A stretch of DNA of 34,528 nt, taken from positions 1 to 34,528 of the forward strand of contig QHQO01000030.1 in NCBI GenBank assembly GCA_003221195.1. Reading direction: 5' to 3'. Position numbers and translations under genes: made by a program. A model generated the notes under the pieces. That model was given only the letters and a program-made list of their open reading frames with translations. It was not told the origin of the DNA and ran no database searches. This stretch comes from Verrucomicrobiota bacterium (GTDB lineage Bacteria > Verrucomicrobiota > Verrucomicrobiia > Chthoniobacterales > UBA10450). Every line of letters begins with the position of its first letter. Positions within the stretch are counted from its first letter, which is position 1. This document shows positions 8,286 through 16,248 of the stretch, one piece after another.

Positions 8286-10559
8286 TCATCGTGGTGGTGT
8301 TCCACGCCGGCGGTTAGGAGGAGGAGGAGGCGCCTGGCGCGGATGCATTCCAAAGATCCGTTGGAAGAAATTGCGGGGAGCTGGCGTCGCAGCAGGGAGC
8401 GCACGGGCCACAGCAGGACCTTGCCGACGTACTTTGCCCTGAGTATCTGCTTCCGGTTCGACATCGGGCGATGCATCCGAACTAGCCATCTGCGCTGTGG
8501 CAGTTTGCGAATCGCCGGCGTCTTCTTCGTCGTCGCTTCCAAGATTGCCGCCCGTGTCGTGATAAGCCACTGATTTGATCAATTGGAGCGGATTCGCCTT
8601 ATGTGCGGGTGCGAGCCAGGCGACCTGCATATCGTACTTTCCTTCATCCTGCGCGAGCGTGCGTTCGAGAATGCGTGTAGCGATTGGGCCCGCGACCTCG
8701 CCGCCGTGCCCAGAGGCGCCCTGCACCATCACTGCGACGACATATTTCGGATGGTCATACGGAGCGAAACATGCAAACCACGCCACGTTTTCCTCGTGAC
8801 CACGGTCGGTGGCCTGTGCAGTGCCGGTTTTCCCAGCTACCACCCAATCTTTCAAGCGCGCGCGGCCGCCGGTTCCTCCATCTTCGTTAACAACTTTCCA
8901 AAGGCCTTTACGCACAAGCTCTATTTTTTCAGGTGAGATTTCCTGACGTAAGTCCGATCGCACTCGGGGTGTCTGCGGCACTGCGACGTTGCCATGCTCA
9001 TCCAGCACAGGCGAGCCGTCCTGCTTCAAAACCCGATCCACCAGCCGGGGGTAATAGCATACGCCGCCGTTTGCGATGGTCGCGTAGGCCATCGCCAATT
9101 GCAGAGGCGAGACAAGCGTGTAGCCCTGGCCGATCGAAACATTGGCCGTTTGCGCCTGCGACCACCTCTCCTGGGGATGGTGAATTTGCATCCACTCAGG
9201 CCCCGGCATGTTGCCGGTTTGTTCGCCTGACAGTTGCAGGCCGGACTCTTGGCCGATGCCTAACATTTTGCCAACCGCGTCGATCGATTGAATGCCAGCC
9301 GCGTTGCCATACTGATAAAAAAAAGAGTCGCACGACACCTTAAGCGCATCGGCGAGTCCGATGGTCCCGTGCGTATAATGTTTTTCGGCTACCCAACATC
9401 GGAAAAAGTGATCGCCGTAACTCACGCCGCCACCGCAGCTGTATTTGGCGCCTGAAAGATTTTTCGTGCTGCTGCGCAGACCGGCGAGTGCCGTGATGAG
9501 CTTGAACGTTGAGCCCGGCGGCAAGCAGCTGATTGCACGGTTGACCAGCGGATCGCCCTCATCTTTTTGCAGCGCTTGCCAATCCTTGGCCTTGATGCTG
9601 GGAATGAAAGTATTTGGATCAAATGATGGAACAGTAGCCATCGCCAGGATGTTGCCACTGTTTGGATCGACAACTACCGCACCTGCCCGGCTCACTGCGC
9701 GAAGCGCCTCCTCCGCAACCGCCTGAGTGCGTGCGTCGATCGTCAGGAAAACATTGGCACCTTGCTCCGGGGGATTTTCGCGCAGGACGCCATCAATGGT
9801 ACCCTTTGCGTTGCGCCGTAAATAACGCACCCCGGGTTTCCCGCGCAGATATTCGTCCATGATCTTTTCGACGTTCGATTTCCCCTCAACGTCTCCCTGG
9901 TAAAACGTGAATTTCTTTGCGTCGTCTTTATCGACATCATCCGGCATACCGACATAACCCAGAAGATGCGAGGCAAGCGCGCCATAAACGTAAGAACGCA
10001 CGGGTTTGAGCGCGAGTTCCACTCCCGGCAACCCGACATCATGCTCGGAAAATTTCGCCAAAGTTGGAAAATCGATGTCTTTGACGTACGAAAACGGAAC
10101 TTCGGTATCGTTGCGATAGTGTTTTTGCAACTTGCCCGCATTGTAATCGCGCGCGAGGTCGAGGTCATTAAGGCGTGGGACGACGCCATTATTTACTATC
10201 CTAATGATGTCCGGTTCCCTCAGGTCTTTCGGCATTCCATTGATGGTTGCTCGATACTCGGTCACGGGCGGCTGGCCAAAGCGTTCGCGATAGCCTTTGA
10301 CCATTTCTGGCAGATAAAAATCGACCTCATAACTCGCCCGGTTTTGAACGAGAGTTAGTCCGTTCCGATCTTTGATTTCGCCGCGCACCGAGGGGATGCG
10401 CACCGTCGCCTGAGAGCTACCGCGCAGCTGGGAAGTCCATTCCTGGCCATGCGCTACCTGAATCCACCAAAGCTTAAGGCCCAGAGCGCCAATGCCCATC
10501 AACATCAACAGCCCGAGAAATTGAATCCGCGCACGCGAAGTAATACGGCGCCTGCTCAT
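8286..10559 (-). CDS. mrdA: Penicillin-binding protein 2 (peptidoglycan D,D-transpeptidase of the elongasome)
   Basis: PBP2 cross-links peptidoglycan during lateral wall growth as partner of RodA and MreBCD. An N-terminal membrane anchor (about 12-35) is followed by the PBP dimerisation domain (VRGEIKDRNGLTL at 58-70). The transpeptidase has its nucleophile in SxxK (S350-TFK), then S409-C-D as the SxN-like motif and K577-T-G. At 757 residues it is longer than E. coli PBP2 (about 630). The excess includes a disordered acidic then Pro/Arg-rich C-terminal tail from about residue 675, ending in PPPPPNRRRGTPPR. Its ATG overlaps the mreD stop by 4 bases, so translation is coupled. No rodA follows; the next gene is rng. 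Confidence 0.96.
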   Translation of the reverse strand: MSRRRITSRARIQFLGLLMLMGIGALGLKLWWIQVAHGQEWTSQLRGSSQATVRIPSVRGEIKDRNGLTLVQNRASYEVDFYLPEMVKGYRERFGQPPVTEYRATINGMPKDLREPDIIRIVNNGVVPRLNDLDLARDYNAGKLQKHYRNDTEVPFSYVKDIDFPTLAKFSEHDVGLPGVELALKPVRSYVYGALASHLLGYVGMPDDVDKDDAKKFTFYQGDVEGKSNVEKIMDEYLRGKPGVRYLRRNAKGTIDGVLRENPPEQGANVFLTIDARTQAVAEEALRAVSRAGAVVVDPNSGNILAMATVPSFDPNTFIPSIKAKDWQALQKDEGDPLVNRAISCLPPGSTFKLITALAGLRSSTKNLSGAKYSCGGGVSYGDHFFRCWVAEKHYTHGTIGLADALKVSCDSFFYQYGNAAGIQSIDAVGKMLGIGQESGLQLSGEQTGNMPGPEWMQIHHPQERWSQAQTANVSIGQGYTLVSPLQLAMAYATIANGGVCYYPRLVDRVLKQDGSPVLDEHGNVAVPQTPRVRSDLRQEISPEKIELVRKGLWKVVNEDGGTGGRARLKDWVVAGKTGTAQATDRGHEENVAWFACFAPYDHPKYVVAVMVQGASGHGGEVAGPIATRILERTLAQDEGKYDMQVAWLAPAHKANPLQLIKSVAYHDTGGNLGSDDEEDAGDSQTATAQMASSDASPDVEPEADTQGKVRRQGPAVARALPAATPAPRNFFQRIFGMHPRQAPPPPPNRRRGTPPR

Positions 10560-11098
10560 TCAAGCCGCCCCCTTTCAGGTTGATAGGAGTAGACCGTAAT
10601 CCGTCCGATCCATTGGAGAAACCAAAACAGGATCGGGGCCATCGCCATGGCAACAAGACCAGGCCCGCCGATCTGCCACCAAATTTCGCGGGTGAAAATA
10701 AAAGAGCCGCGACGAAATGTGATCATCAAATATTGCGCCAGAATTATTAATGAGGTGAAAACACCGCTCAGGATACAGTGCACTTCCCATCGACCGCGTG
10801 CAAAAAGCGGTCTTAGGCCATGCATTACTCCTGCCAGCACACCGTAAATTAGTATCGATGATCCAGTTGAAATTTCAACTTTGCCTCCGATCACCTGCAC
10901 GGTAACGGCATCCAGTAAAACTCCTGCGTACATGGCCAGCGCCAGCATGAGCGGAAACGGCAGGGCCATCGCACCGTAAAAAACGATCACAGGTACGATG
11001 TACACGTGCGCGTTGTAGAGCCATGGCAGCGCTGGAATAAAAAACTCTGCGATCTGCGCCATCAGCACCAGTAGGAGCAAAACAAAAAAGAAAATCAT
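10556..11098 (-). CDS. mreD: Rod shape-determining membrane protein MreD
   Basis: MreD is a small integral membrane protein of the elongasome that links MreC to the cytoplasmic machinery. The 180-residue product is almost wholly hydrophobic with about five to six predicted membrane helices, opening with MIFFFVLLLLVLMAQIAEFF. Sequence is poorly conserved in this family, so the call rests on hydrophobic profile, size and position between mreC and mrdA. It overlaps both neighbours by 4 bases, indicating tight translational coupling. Confidence 0.88.
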   Translation of the reverse strand: MIFFFVLLLLVLMAQIAEFFIPALPWLYNAHVYIVPVIVFYGAMALPFPLMLALAMYAGVLLDAVTVQVIGGKVEISTGSSILIYGVLAGVMHGLRPLFARGRWEVHCILSGVFTSLIILAQYLMITFRRGSFIFTREIWWQIGGPGLVAMAMAPILFWFLQWIGRITVYSYQPERGRLE

Positions 11099-11898
11099 TT
11101 TCGGCCAGTTACCACGAACACGTCCTCCAGATGCGACAGATCGACTGCGGGCGTGAGCTGTGCTTGCCCATCCAGTTCTCGCACACGGAAAGTCTTCACC
11201 ACACCAATCAGCAAACCCGAAGGGAACACGCCGCCAACTCCTGAAGTATAAACTTTTTGGCCAGGCTTCAGGTCGGCTTGTTTTGACAAAAAATTCAGGT
11301 TCAAAAACGGCGTGAGTCCTGTTGTCACGCGCTCGCCAGATACGATCCCCTGTTCTCGGCTTCCTTCGACCTTTGCGGCGACCCGGCAGTTTTCATCGGA
11401 AACCAGCAATACAATCGAGACGCTGTCGCTCACGGTGGTTATTTTTCCTATTAAGCCCTCGTCAGTCGCAACAGGCATGTCGATTTCGATGCCATCTCTC
11501 TTGCCACGGTTAATTGTGACCGTTCGCCACCAGGTCGACGAATCACGCGCCACAGTTTCAGCGGCGATTAACTTAAACACTGAGCGCTCGCGATAATTGA
11601 GCGCATGACGCAAGCGATTCACCTCGTTCTCGGCATCGCGCAGACCCTGGTTAGTTGCCCTCAGCTCTCGATTTTCCACCTGTAAGCCAGCATTTTCGTG
11701 CTCCAATTGGTCGAGCGACTTCAAGCCTGTACGCACGGATGTAAGCTGTTTTTTTAATCCAGAGCCGCCGGTGAAAAATGGTGCCAGCAACTGATAGACG
11801 CCAGACTTGAACTTCTGCGTGGCCGTCGGGCCAAAGCTGAGAAAGTATCCCAGAATTGCGCCGAAAATCAGCAGCGCGATGATGTTCGTGCGGCTCAT
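11095..11898 (-). CDS. mreC: Rod shape-determining protein MreC
   Basis: MreC is the periplasmic scaffold that connects MreB to PBP2. From the start chosen it has 267 residues: a membrane anchor (about 5-22, IIALLIFGAILGYFLSFG), a coiled coil (about 50-95, heptad-rich LEHENAGLQVENRELRA region), and two beta domains with the typical GLIGKI and FPSGLLIGVV stretches. An in-frame ATG at 11934 would add 12 residues (MSEHGLEARATV), but these are encoded by a dispersed palindrome (11903-11954). The ATG at 11898, just before the anchor, is therefore preferred, though it lacks a strong ribosome site. mreC lies 60 bases after mreB and overlaps mreD by 4. Confidence 0.93.
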   Translation of the reverse strand: MSRTNIIALLIFGAILGYFLSFGPTATQKFKSGVYQLLAPFFTGGSGLKKQLTSVRTGLKSLDQLEHENAGLQVENRELRATNQGLRDAENEVNRLRHALNYRERSVFKLIAAETVARDSSTWWRTVTINRGKRDGIEIDMPVATDEGLIGKITTVSDSVSIVLLVSDENCRVAAKVEGSREQGIVSGERVTTGLTPFLNLNFLSKQADLKPGQKVYTSGVGGVFPSGLLIGVVKTFRVRELDGQAQLTPAVDLSHLEDVFVVTGRK

Positions 11899-11902
11899 TA
11901 CC

Positions 11903-11954
11903 GTGGCACGGGCTTCCAGCCCATGTTCAGACATCGGCTGGAAGCCGATGCCAC
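11903..11954. repeat. Palindromic repeat at the mreB/mreC junction
   Basis: An imperfect 52-bp palindrome opens with GTGGCA and closes with TGCCAC. Its inner arms are GGCTTCCAGCC (about 11910-11921) and GGCTGGAAGCC (about 11936-11946). It occupies the gap between the mreB stop and the preferred mreC start and would form a strong hairpin in the mreBC mRNA. The element looks like a REP-type dispersed repeat, but only one copy is present in this window. Confidence 0.75.
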
Positions 11955-11958
11955 TTTC

Positions 11959-12996
11959 CTACCGCCACTGGCGGTCTGCCGAGGCCACTTGACGCAAGAA
12001 TTTAAGTTCATTGAGGCATTTGCCAGTCCCTTCCGCCACTGCGCTGAGCGGATCTTCAGCAACGTGGACAGGCAAACCCGTTTCTTCGCTCAAAAGCTTG
12101 TCAAAGCCCCGTAGCAACGCGCCGCCGCCTGCCAGTACCAGGCCGCGATCGACGAGGTCCGCCGAAAGCTCGGGCGGACAGCGCTCGAGAGTGATCCGCA
12201 CCGAATCGACAATTGTCGAGATTGGTTCAAGCAGCGCTTCGCGCACTTCCTGAGAGGTGATCATAAGCGTCTTCGGTAGACCGGCGACCAGGTCGCGTCC
12301 CTTAACTTCTACGCTCGTCTCCTTTTCGCTCGGATATGCCGACCCAATTTTAATCTTTATCTCCTCGGCTGTACGTTCGCCGACCATCAGATTGTAGGCG
12401 CGCTTCATATACTGCACGATTGCTTCGTCCAGTTCATCGCCAGCGACGCGCACGCTGCGGCTAAACACGATTCCCGACAGCGAAATCAGTGCGACCTCGG
12501 TCGTGCCTCCTCCGATATCGATGATCATGTTGCCGGCTGGATCCTGCACCGGAAGGCCCACCCCGATCGCCGCTGCCATTGGTTCTTCGATCAAATAAAC
12601 TTCGCGCGCCCCGGCATGCGTCGCCGATTCACGCACGGCGCGCTTTTCCACTTCTGTGATCCCGGATGGCACTGCGATAACGACACGTGGTCTCGCCTTT
12701 ACCCGGCGATTGTGCACCTTGGTGATGAAGTGCCGCAGCATGGCTTCCGTCACTTCGAAGTCCGCAATGACGCCATCTTTGAGCGGTCGCACTGCGACGA
12801 TGTTTGCCGGTGTGCGACCGAGCATACGTTTGGCTTCGTCACCGACAGCCAGCACTCTGTTGGTGCCGGCCTGCACGGCAACGACAGATGGCTCGCGCAG
12901 AACGATCCCTTGATCCTTTACGTAAACAAGAGTGTTTGCCGTGCCGAGATCGATCCCGATGTCGCTGGATAACCAGCCGAAAAGTCCGTTGAACAT
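11959..12996 (-). CDS. mreB: Rod shape-determining protein MreB (bacterial actin)
   Basis: MreB forms membrane-associated filaments that guide the peptidoglycan elongation machinery. The 345-residue sequence has the actin-fold phosphate-1 motif ([15 protein letters not shown] at 12-26), the phosphate-2 motif ([12 protein letters not shown]) and the adenosine motif ([10 protein letters not shown]). The N-terminus [12 protein letters not shown] resembles the membrane-binding amphipathic start of other MreBs. The last nine residues (VASADRQWR) come from a CCGCC-N3-GGCGG palindrome at 11961-11975 and are not conserved MreB sequence. It heads the mreB-mreC-mreD-mrdA-rng cluster. The upstream gap (12997-13150) holds a possible -10 hexamer TATAAA at 13070-13065 on this strand, but I could not match a good -35. 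Confidence 0.98.
   Translation of the reverse strand: MFNGLFGWLSSDIGIDLGTANTLVYVKDQGIVLREPSVVAVQAGTNRVLAVGDEAKRMLGRTPANIVAVRPLKDGVIADFEVTEAMLRHFITKVHNRRVKARPRVVIAVPSGITEVEKRAVRESATHAGAREVYLIEEPMAAAIGVGLPVQDPAGNMIIDIGGGTTEVALISLSGIVFSRSVRVAGDELDEAIVQYMKRAYNLMVGERTAEEIKIKIGSAYPSEKETSVEVKGRDLVAGLPKTLMITSQEVREALLEPISTIVDSVRITLERCPPELSADLVDRGLVLAGGGALLRGFDKLLSEETGLPVHVAEDPLSAVAEGTGKCLNELKFLRQVASADRQWR
11961..11975. repeat. Short CCGCC-N3-GGCGG palindrome inside the mreB 3' end
   Basis: ACCGCCACTGGCGGT is a perfect palindrome apart from its 3-base loop. It encodes part of the non-conserved MreB tail. Similar elements lie at 13047-13059 (CCGCCCGAGGCGG, mreB leader) and 33154-33168 (inside lhr). Confidence 0.6.
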
Positions 12997-13046
12997 GAAT
13001 TATTAATTAGCAGCAACTTTCCAGCCCGGGAAGAAGCGCGTTCTTC

Positions 13047-13059
13047 CGCCCGAGGCGGC
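13047..13059. repeat. Short CCGCC-N3-GGCGG palindrome in the mreB leader
   Basis: CCGCCCGAGGCGG can form a 5-bp GC hairpin in the mreB 5' untranslated region, about 50-60 bases before its ATG. It is the second of three such elements noticed in the window. Confidence 0.5.
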
Positions 13060-13150
13060 CTATCTTTATAGAAACCTCCCCACGAGCGCGATTCGGCCGG
13101 CTGAGTCGCCGTAACATGAAACAGAGAGGGACGCCGTCAAGCGCATTCTG

Positions 13151-13233
13151 TTGGAGTAATGGAGTATTCGAGTGCTGGAGTCTTGTGGAGGGGCTTGCCA
13201 TTACTCCATTACTCCATTACTCCATCACTCCAT
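13151..13233. repeat. TACTCCAT-type inverted repeat (copy 2), mreB/rpe divergent region
   Basis: The left arm has GGAGTAATGGAGT units (13153-13180); the right arm has four tandem (A)TTACTCCA-like units (about 13198-13233). Together they form an inverted repeat with a short loop. The right arm ends exactly in the CCATG that supplies the rpe start codon. The same unit is found at 2855-2928. Confidence 0.8.
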
Positions 13234-13879
13234 GGGAAGAGTGATCGTCGCCCCATCCATTCTGGCAGCCGATTTCTCACGACTCGGTGACGAAATTCAT
13301 CGGGTGGAGGTCGCCGGCGCCGATTGGATCCACTGCGACATCATGGATGGACATTTCGTCGATAACATTTCCTTCGGGCCGGAGATGGTCGGGCGAGTGC
13401 GCGGCCTAACAAGTCTGCCGCTCGATGTTCATCTTATGATCGAGCATGCCGATCATTACGTCCCGCGATTTATCAAAGCTGGCGCAAACTCGATCACTGT
13501 CCACGTAGAACCGGAGGCGAAACACAGCGTCACGAAAACATTGCAGCAGATTCGAGACGCCGGTTGCTGCGCCGGCCTCACTCTAAATCCCGAAACGTCA
13601 TTCGATCTCGCCGAGTCGTTTCTGGACAAGATCGACTTGCTGCTGGTAATGACGGTGCATCCGGGTTTCGGAGGCCAATCCTTTCGAGCTGATCAAATGC
13701 AAAAAGTTAAACGTGCAAGATCGTTGAGCAGCAGGATCGACATCGAAGTAGACGGCGGTATCAATGCGGAGACTGCGCGAGTATCGATCGAAAACGGCGC
13801 AAACGTACTCGTCGCCGGCACTTCAATTTTTCACGCGAAAGATTACGCAAAGGCGATCCGCGAATTGCGGGGCGAATAG
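13232..13879 (+). CDS. rpe: Ribulose-phosphate 3-epimerase
   Basis: Rpe interconverts ribulose 5-phosphate and xylulose 5-phosphate in the pentose phosphate pathway. The product is a 215-residue TIM barrel. It has the N-terminal APSILAADFSRLGDE, the metal-binding and catalytic HCDIMDGHFVDN and VHLMIEHAD stretches, the MTVHPGFGGQSF loop and the EVDGGIN phosphate-binding segment. An in-frame start 20 codons earlier exists, but those codons read through the TACTCCAT repeat. The ATG at 13232, formed by the last bases of that repeat, gives the normal family N-terminus. No Shine-Dalgarno sequence is visible before it. It is divergent from mreB. Confidence 0.96.
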   Translation: MGRVIVAPSILAADFSRLGDEIHRVEVAGADWIHCDIMDGHFVDNISFGPEMVGRVRGLTSLPLDVHLMIEHADHYVPRFIKAGANSITVHVEPEAKHSVTKTLQQIRDAGCCAGLTLNPETSFDLAESFLDKIDLLLVMTVHPGFGGQSFRADQMQKVKRARSLSSRIDIEVDGGINAETARVSIENGANVLVAGTSIFHAKDYAKAIRELRGE

Positions 13880-13887
13880 CAAGGCGG

Positions 13888-13994
13888 GTCATCCCGAGCG
13901 AAGCGAGGGACCTCACATTCGGAGTACCAAGCACGCAAGCGAATTAGCGTCATCAATCAGCTTGAGCGAGATCCTTCACTTCGTTCAGGATGAC
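13888..13994. repeat. GTCATCC-GAGCGAAGCGA inverted repeat (left side of the GIY-YIG unit)
   Basis: The segment opens with GTCATCCCGAGCGAAGCGAG and closes with the related complement CTTCGTTCAGGATGAC, so it is itself a hairpin-forming unit of about 107 bp. It starts nine bases after the rpe stop and ends ten bases before the GIY-YIG ATG. An inverted partner lies at 14303-14329. Confidence 0.85.
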
Positions 13995-14004
13995 GACTAG
14001 CCAA

Positions 14005-14328
14005 ATGAACGCCTACTACGTCTATATGATGACCAATCGCAGCCGGGTGGTTCTTTATACCGGCGTCACAAAGAGTCTCCAACGGCGTGTCTGGTTTCAC
14101 GGCAACGCTTCAAAGCAAAGTTTTACTAAAAGATACAAGGTCGATCGCCTTGTTTACTATGAAAGATTTGATCGTGCTCGTGACGCAATCTCGCGCGAGA
14201 AAGAGATTAAGGGTTGGCGTCGAGAAAAGAAGAATGATCTCGTGCGAAGGCTCAATCCGAAGTGGGAAGATTTGGGAGAGAAGCTATTCGGAGATCGTAG
14301 GCGAGGTCCCTCGCTCCGCTCGGGATGA
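14005..14328 (+). CDS. Small GIY-YIG endonuclease-domain protein (COG2827/YhbQ-like)
   Basis: This 107-residue protein is a stand-alone GIY-YIG nuclease domain. Y5-V-Y7 and Y18-T-G20 (NAYYVYMMTN and VVLYTGVT) stand for the GIY and YIG motifs. The expected Arg follows in LQRRVWFH (R27/R28), the metal-binding Glu lies in SREKEIKGW (E65 or E67), and N84 in RRLNPKW completes the set. Members of this family are single-domain; some act on DNA, but most are uncharacterised. The last seven residues (GPSLRSG) and the stop are encoded by the right flanking repeat, and another repeat precedes the ATG by ten bases. The gene is therefore enclosed by inverted copies of one repeat family and may have arrived with it. 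It converges with the GspE-type gene. Confidence 0.88.
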   Translation: MNAYYVYMMTNRSRVVLYTGVTKSLQRRVWFHGNASKQSFTKRYKVDRLVYYERFDRARDAISREKEIKGWRREKKNDLVRRLNPKWEDLGEKLFGDRRRGPSLRSG

Positions 14329-14329
14329 C
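14303..14329. repeat. Inverted partner repeat at the 3' end of the GIY-YIG gene
   Basis: GAGGTCCCTCGCTCCGCTCG followed by GGATGAC is the reverse complement, with one or two mismatches, of the opening of the repeat at 13888. It covers the final codons and stop of the GIY-YIG gene. Confidence 0.85.
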
Positions 14330-14349
14330 ACGCACCTAAGATTGGTGCG

Positions 14350-16089
14350 CTAGCCCGCTACCACCGGCGCGGCTTCTTCAGTGGTTTCGGCCATCACCTC
14401 GTCGGTTTGCGTGACCCGAACGACTTCTTCGATGGTTGTTTTGCCTTCAGCGACGCGTCGCCAACCGTCCTGCCGCAAAGTCTCCATGCCCTCGGCGATG
14501 GCGCATTGCTTGAGCTCGCCGCCATCGCGTTTTCGCATGATCATCTTTCTCAGCGGTTCCGTGATGAGGCAAACCTCATAAATTGCCGCGCGCCCTTGAT
14601 ACCCAGTCTGACGGCATTGATCGCAACCGGCGCCGCGCTGGAAACTGGTACCGTGTTCTTTCACGGGAAAACCGATTTCCGCGAGATATTCGCGAGGATA
14701 ATCGACCAATTGCGCGCACTCTGAACAAATCGTGCGCACGAGTCGCTGTGCAATAAACGATTTGACCACCGATGCGAGTAGAAATGGTTCCACATCCATA
14801 TCGAGCAAACGGGTGATGCCACCAACAGCATCGTTCGTGTGCAGGGTGCTAAAAACAAGGTGACCCGTCATCGCCGCGCGGATCGCGATATCCGCAGTTT
14901 CAACATCACGAATCTCGCCGACCATCACCACATTGGGATCCTGTCGCAAAATGTGACGTAGACCTTTGGCGAACGTCAGATCGATCTCCGGTTTCACATC
15001 GATTTGCGAGACGCCGGGAATTCGATATTCCACCGGTTCTTCGACGGTAATAATGCGGCGTTGCACTGAATTGATGCTGCTTAGGAAGCAATAAAGCGAC
15101 GTCGATTTTCCACAGCCGGTGGGGCCAGTGAGAAGAATAATTCCATTCGGCTGTGCCAGCAGATGCCGAATAATTTTCTCCTGCTTTTCGCTGAGATCGA
15201 GCCGCTCGAATCCGAACTGCTGCTCACCGCGGCTAAGCAATCGCAAACTAATCGATTCGCCGTTCACGGTGGGGATGGTTGAAACGCGTACGTCGATGTT
15301 TTGGCGGTTCGACTGCAAATTCATGCGCCCGTCCTGAGGCAGACGACGCTCCGCGATATCCATGTGCGACATCACCTTTAGGCGCGAGATGATGGCCGAT
15401 TGCAGGACCCGCAATTGTGGCGGAACAGCGACCTCGTGCAGGATCCCGTCGATCCGATAACGAATCCTTAGATCGTTTTCCAGCGGTTCAACGTGAATAT
15501 CGGTTGCGCGCTCGACGATTGCTTCGCGAATGATCTGGTTCACAAATTTCACCACCGACGCTTCGGGGTCGTCGTCATTCAACTCGATGGCAGTCTCGCT
15601 GTCCTGCAATACCTCGAAGGAACGATTCGTCTTAAGAATTTCGTCGAACGTTTCTGCGCCGACTCCGTAGAGAGTTTTCATCGCACGCAGAACTTGCGCG
15701 CGCGGCACCAGCACCCATTCAACTGGCTTTTTCAAAAGCTGCGACGCAAGCTGGCGGCCAATGGAATTGAAAAGATCGTATGTCGCCAGTACCACCGAAT
15801 TTTCCTTCACCTCGATGGGCAGAATGTGATGTTGAAAAACAAAACGGCTCGGTAAAACCGATAACGTCGCGCGGTCGACCTTTTTCGCATCGATGGAGGT
15901 AACCGGCACGCGGAAGAAATTCCCGATCGCACCGAGGAAAAGTTGTTCGTCCACCTTACCGGAATCGAGCACCTGGCTCACCCACGAACCGCCGTTCAGG
16001 TTCACGGCCAGTTGTGCCGCTTCTTCAGTCGAAGAGACGCCGCTTTCCAGCAGCAAATTAATCAATGATTGACTGGCAGGTGAACTCAT
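14350..16089 (-). CDS. gspE: GspE/PilB-type secretion ATPase
   Basis: This is the cytoplasmic hexameric ATPase that powers pseudopilus or pilus assembly in a type II secretion or type IV pilus system. An N-terminal MshEN/T2SSE_N-like domain (about 40-135) precedes the ATPase core. That core has Walker A GPTGCGKST (322-330), an Asp-box region TVEEPVEYRIPGV (348-360), Walker B VVMVGEIRD (387-395) and a His box HLVFSTLHTND (410-420). Four zinc-binding cysteines, C455, C458, C489 and C492, mark it as GspE/PilB rather than PilT. At 579 residues it is full length. It lies downstream of the secretin and the small peptidoglycan-binding protein on the same strand. Sequence alone does not decide between GspE and PilB. 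Confidence 0.95.
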   Translation of the reverse strand: MSSPASQSLINLLLESGVSSTEEAAQLAVNLNGGSWVSQVLDSGKVDEQLFLGAIGNFFRVPVTSIDAKKVDRATLSVLPSRFVFQHHILPIEVKENSVVLATYDLFNSIGRQLASQLLKKPVEWVLVPRAQVLRAMKTLYGVGAETFDEILKTNRSFEVLQDSETAIELNDDDPEASVVKFVNQIIREAIVERATDIHVEPLENDLRIRYRIDGILHEVAVPPQLRVLQSAIISRLKVMSHMDIAERRLPQDGRMNLQSNRQNIDVRVSTIPTVNGESISLRLLSRGEQQFGFERLDLSEKQEKIIRHLLAQPNGIILLTGPTGCGKSTSLYCFLSSINSVQRRIITVEEPVEYRIPGVSQIDVKPEIDLTFAKGLRHILRQDPNVVMVGEIRDVETADIAIRAAMTGHLVFSTLHTNDAVGGITRLLDMDVEPFLLASVVKSFIAQRLVRTICSECAQLVDYPREYLAEIGFPVKEHGTSFQRGAGCDQCRQTGYQGRAAIYEVCLITEPLRKMIMRKRDGGELKQCAIAEGMETLRQDGWRRVAEGKTTIEEVVRVTQTDEVMAETTEEAAPVVAG

Positions 16090-16248
16090 GAGGCCCAGCG
16101 TTCAGTAGAATCGACAACGCAGAATTGGAAGCGTTCGAATGAAGCCGATTTAGGACGTTTCGCAAGTGCTTTCACGTATAATGCGTGGGTACGAATATTA
16201 CGCGGCAACGAGAGTCAGGCGTCGCAAAGCTCCGCCTTCCATATCTTG

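Noticed and set aside
13888-14329. CRISPR-like array
   Set aside because: The repeats are inverted and unevenly spaced, with a protein gene between them; there are no direct repeats with uniform spacers.
14350-16089. PilT-type retraction ATPase
   Set aside because: The N-terminal MshEN-like domain and the four zinc cysteines belong to GspE/PilB, not PilT.
16154-16182. TATAAT hexamer on the plus strand near 16177
   Set aside because: It resembles a -10 box, but no plus-strand gene or RNA follows within a plausible distance and no matching -35 was found.
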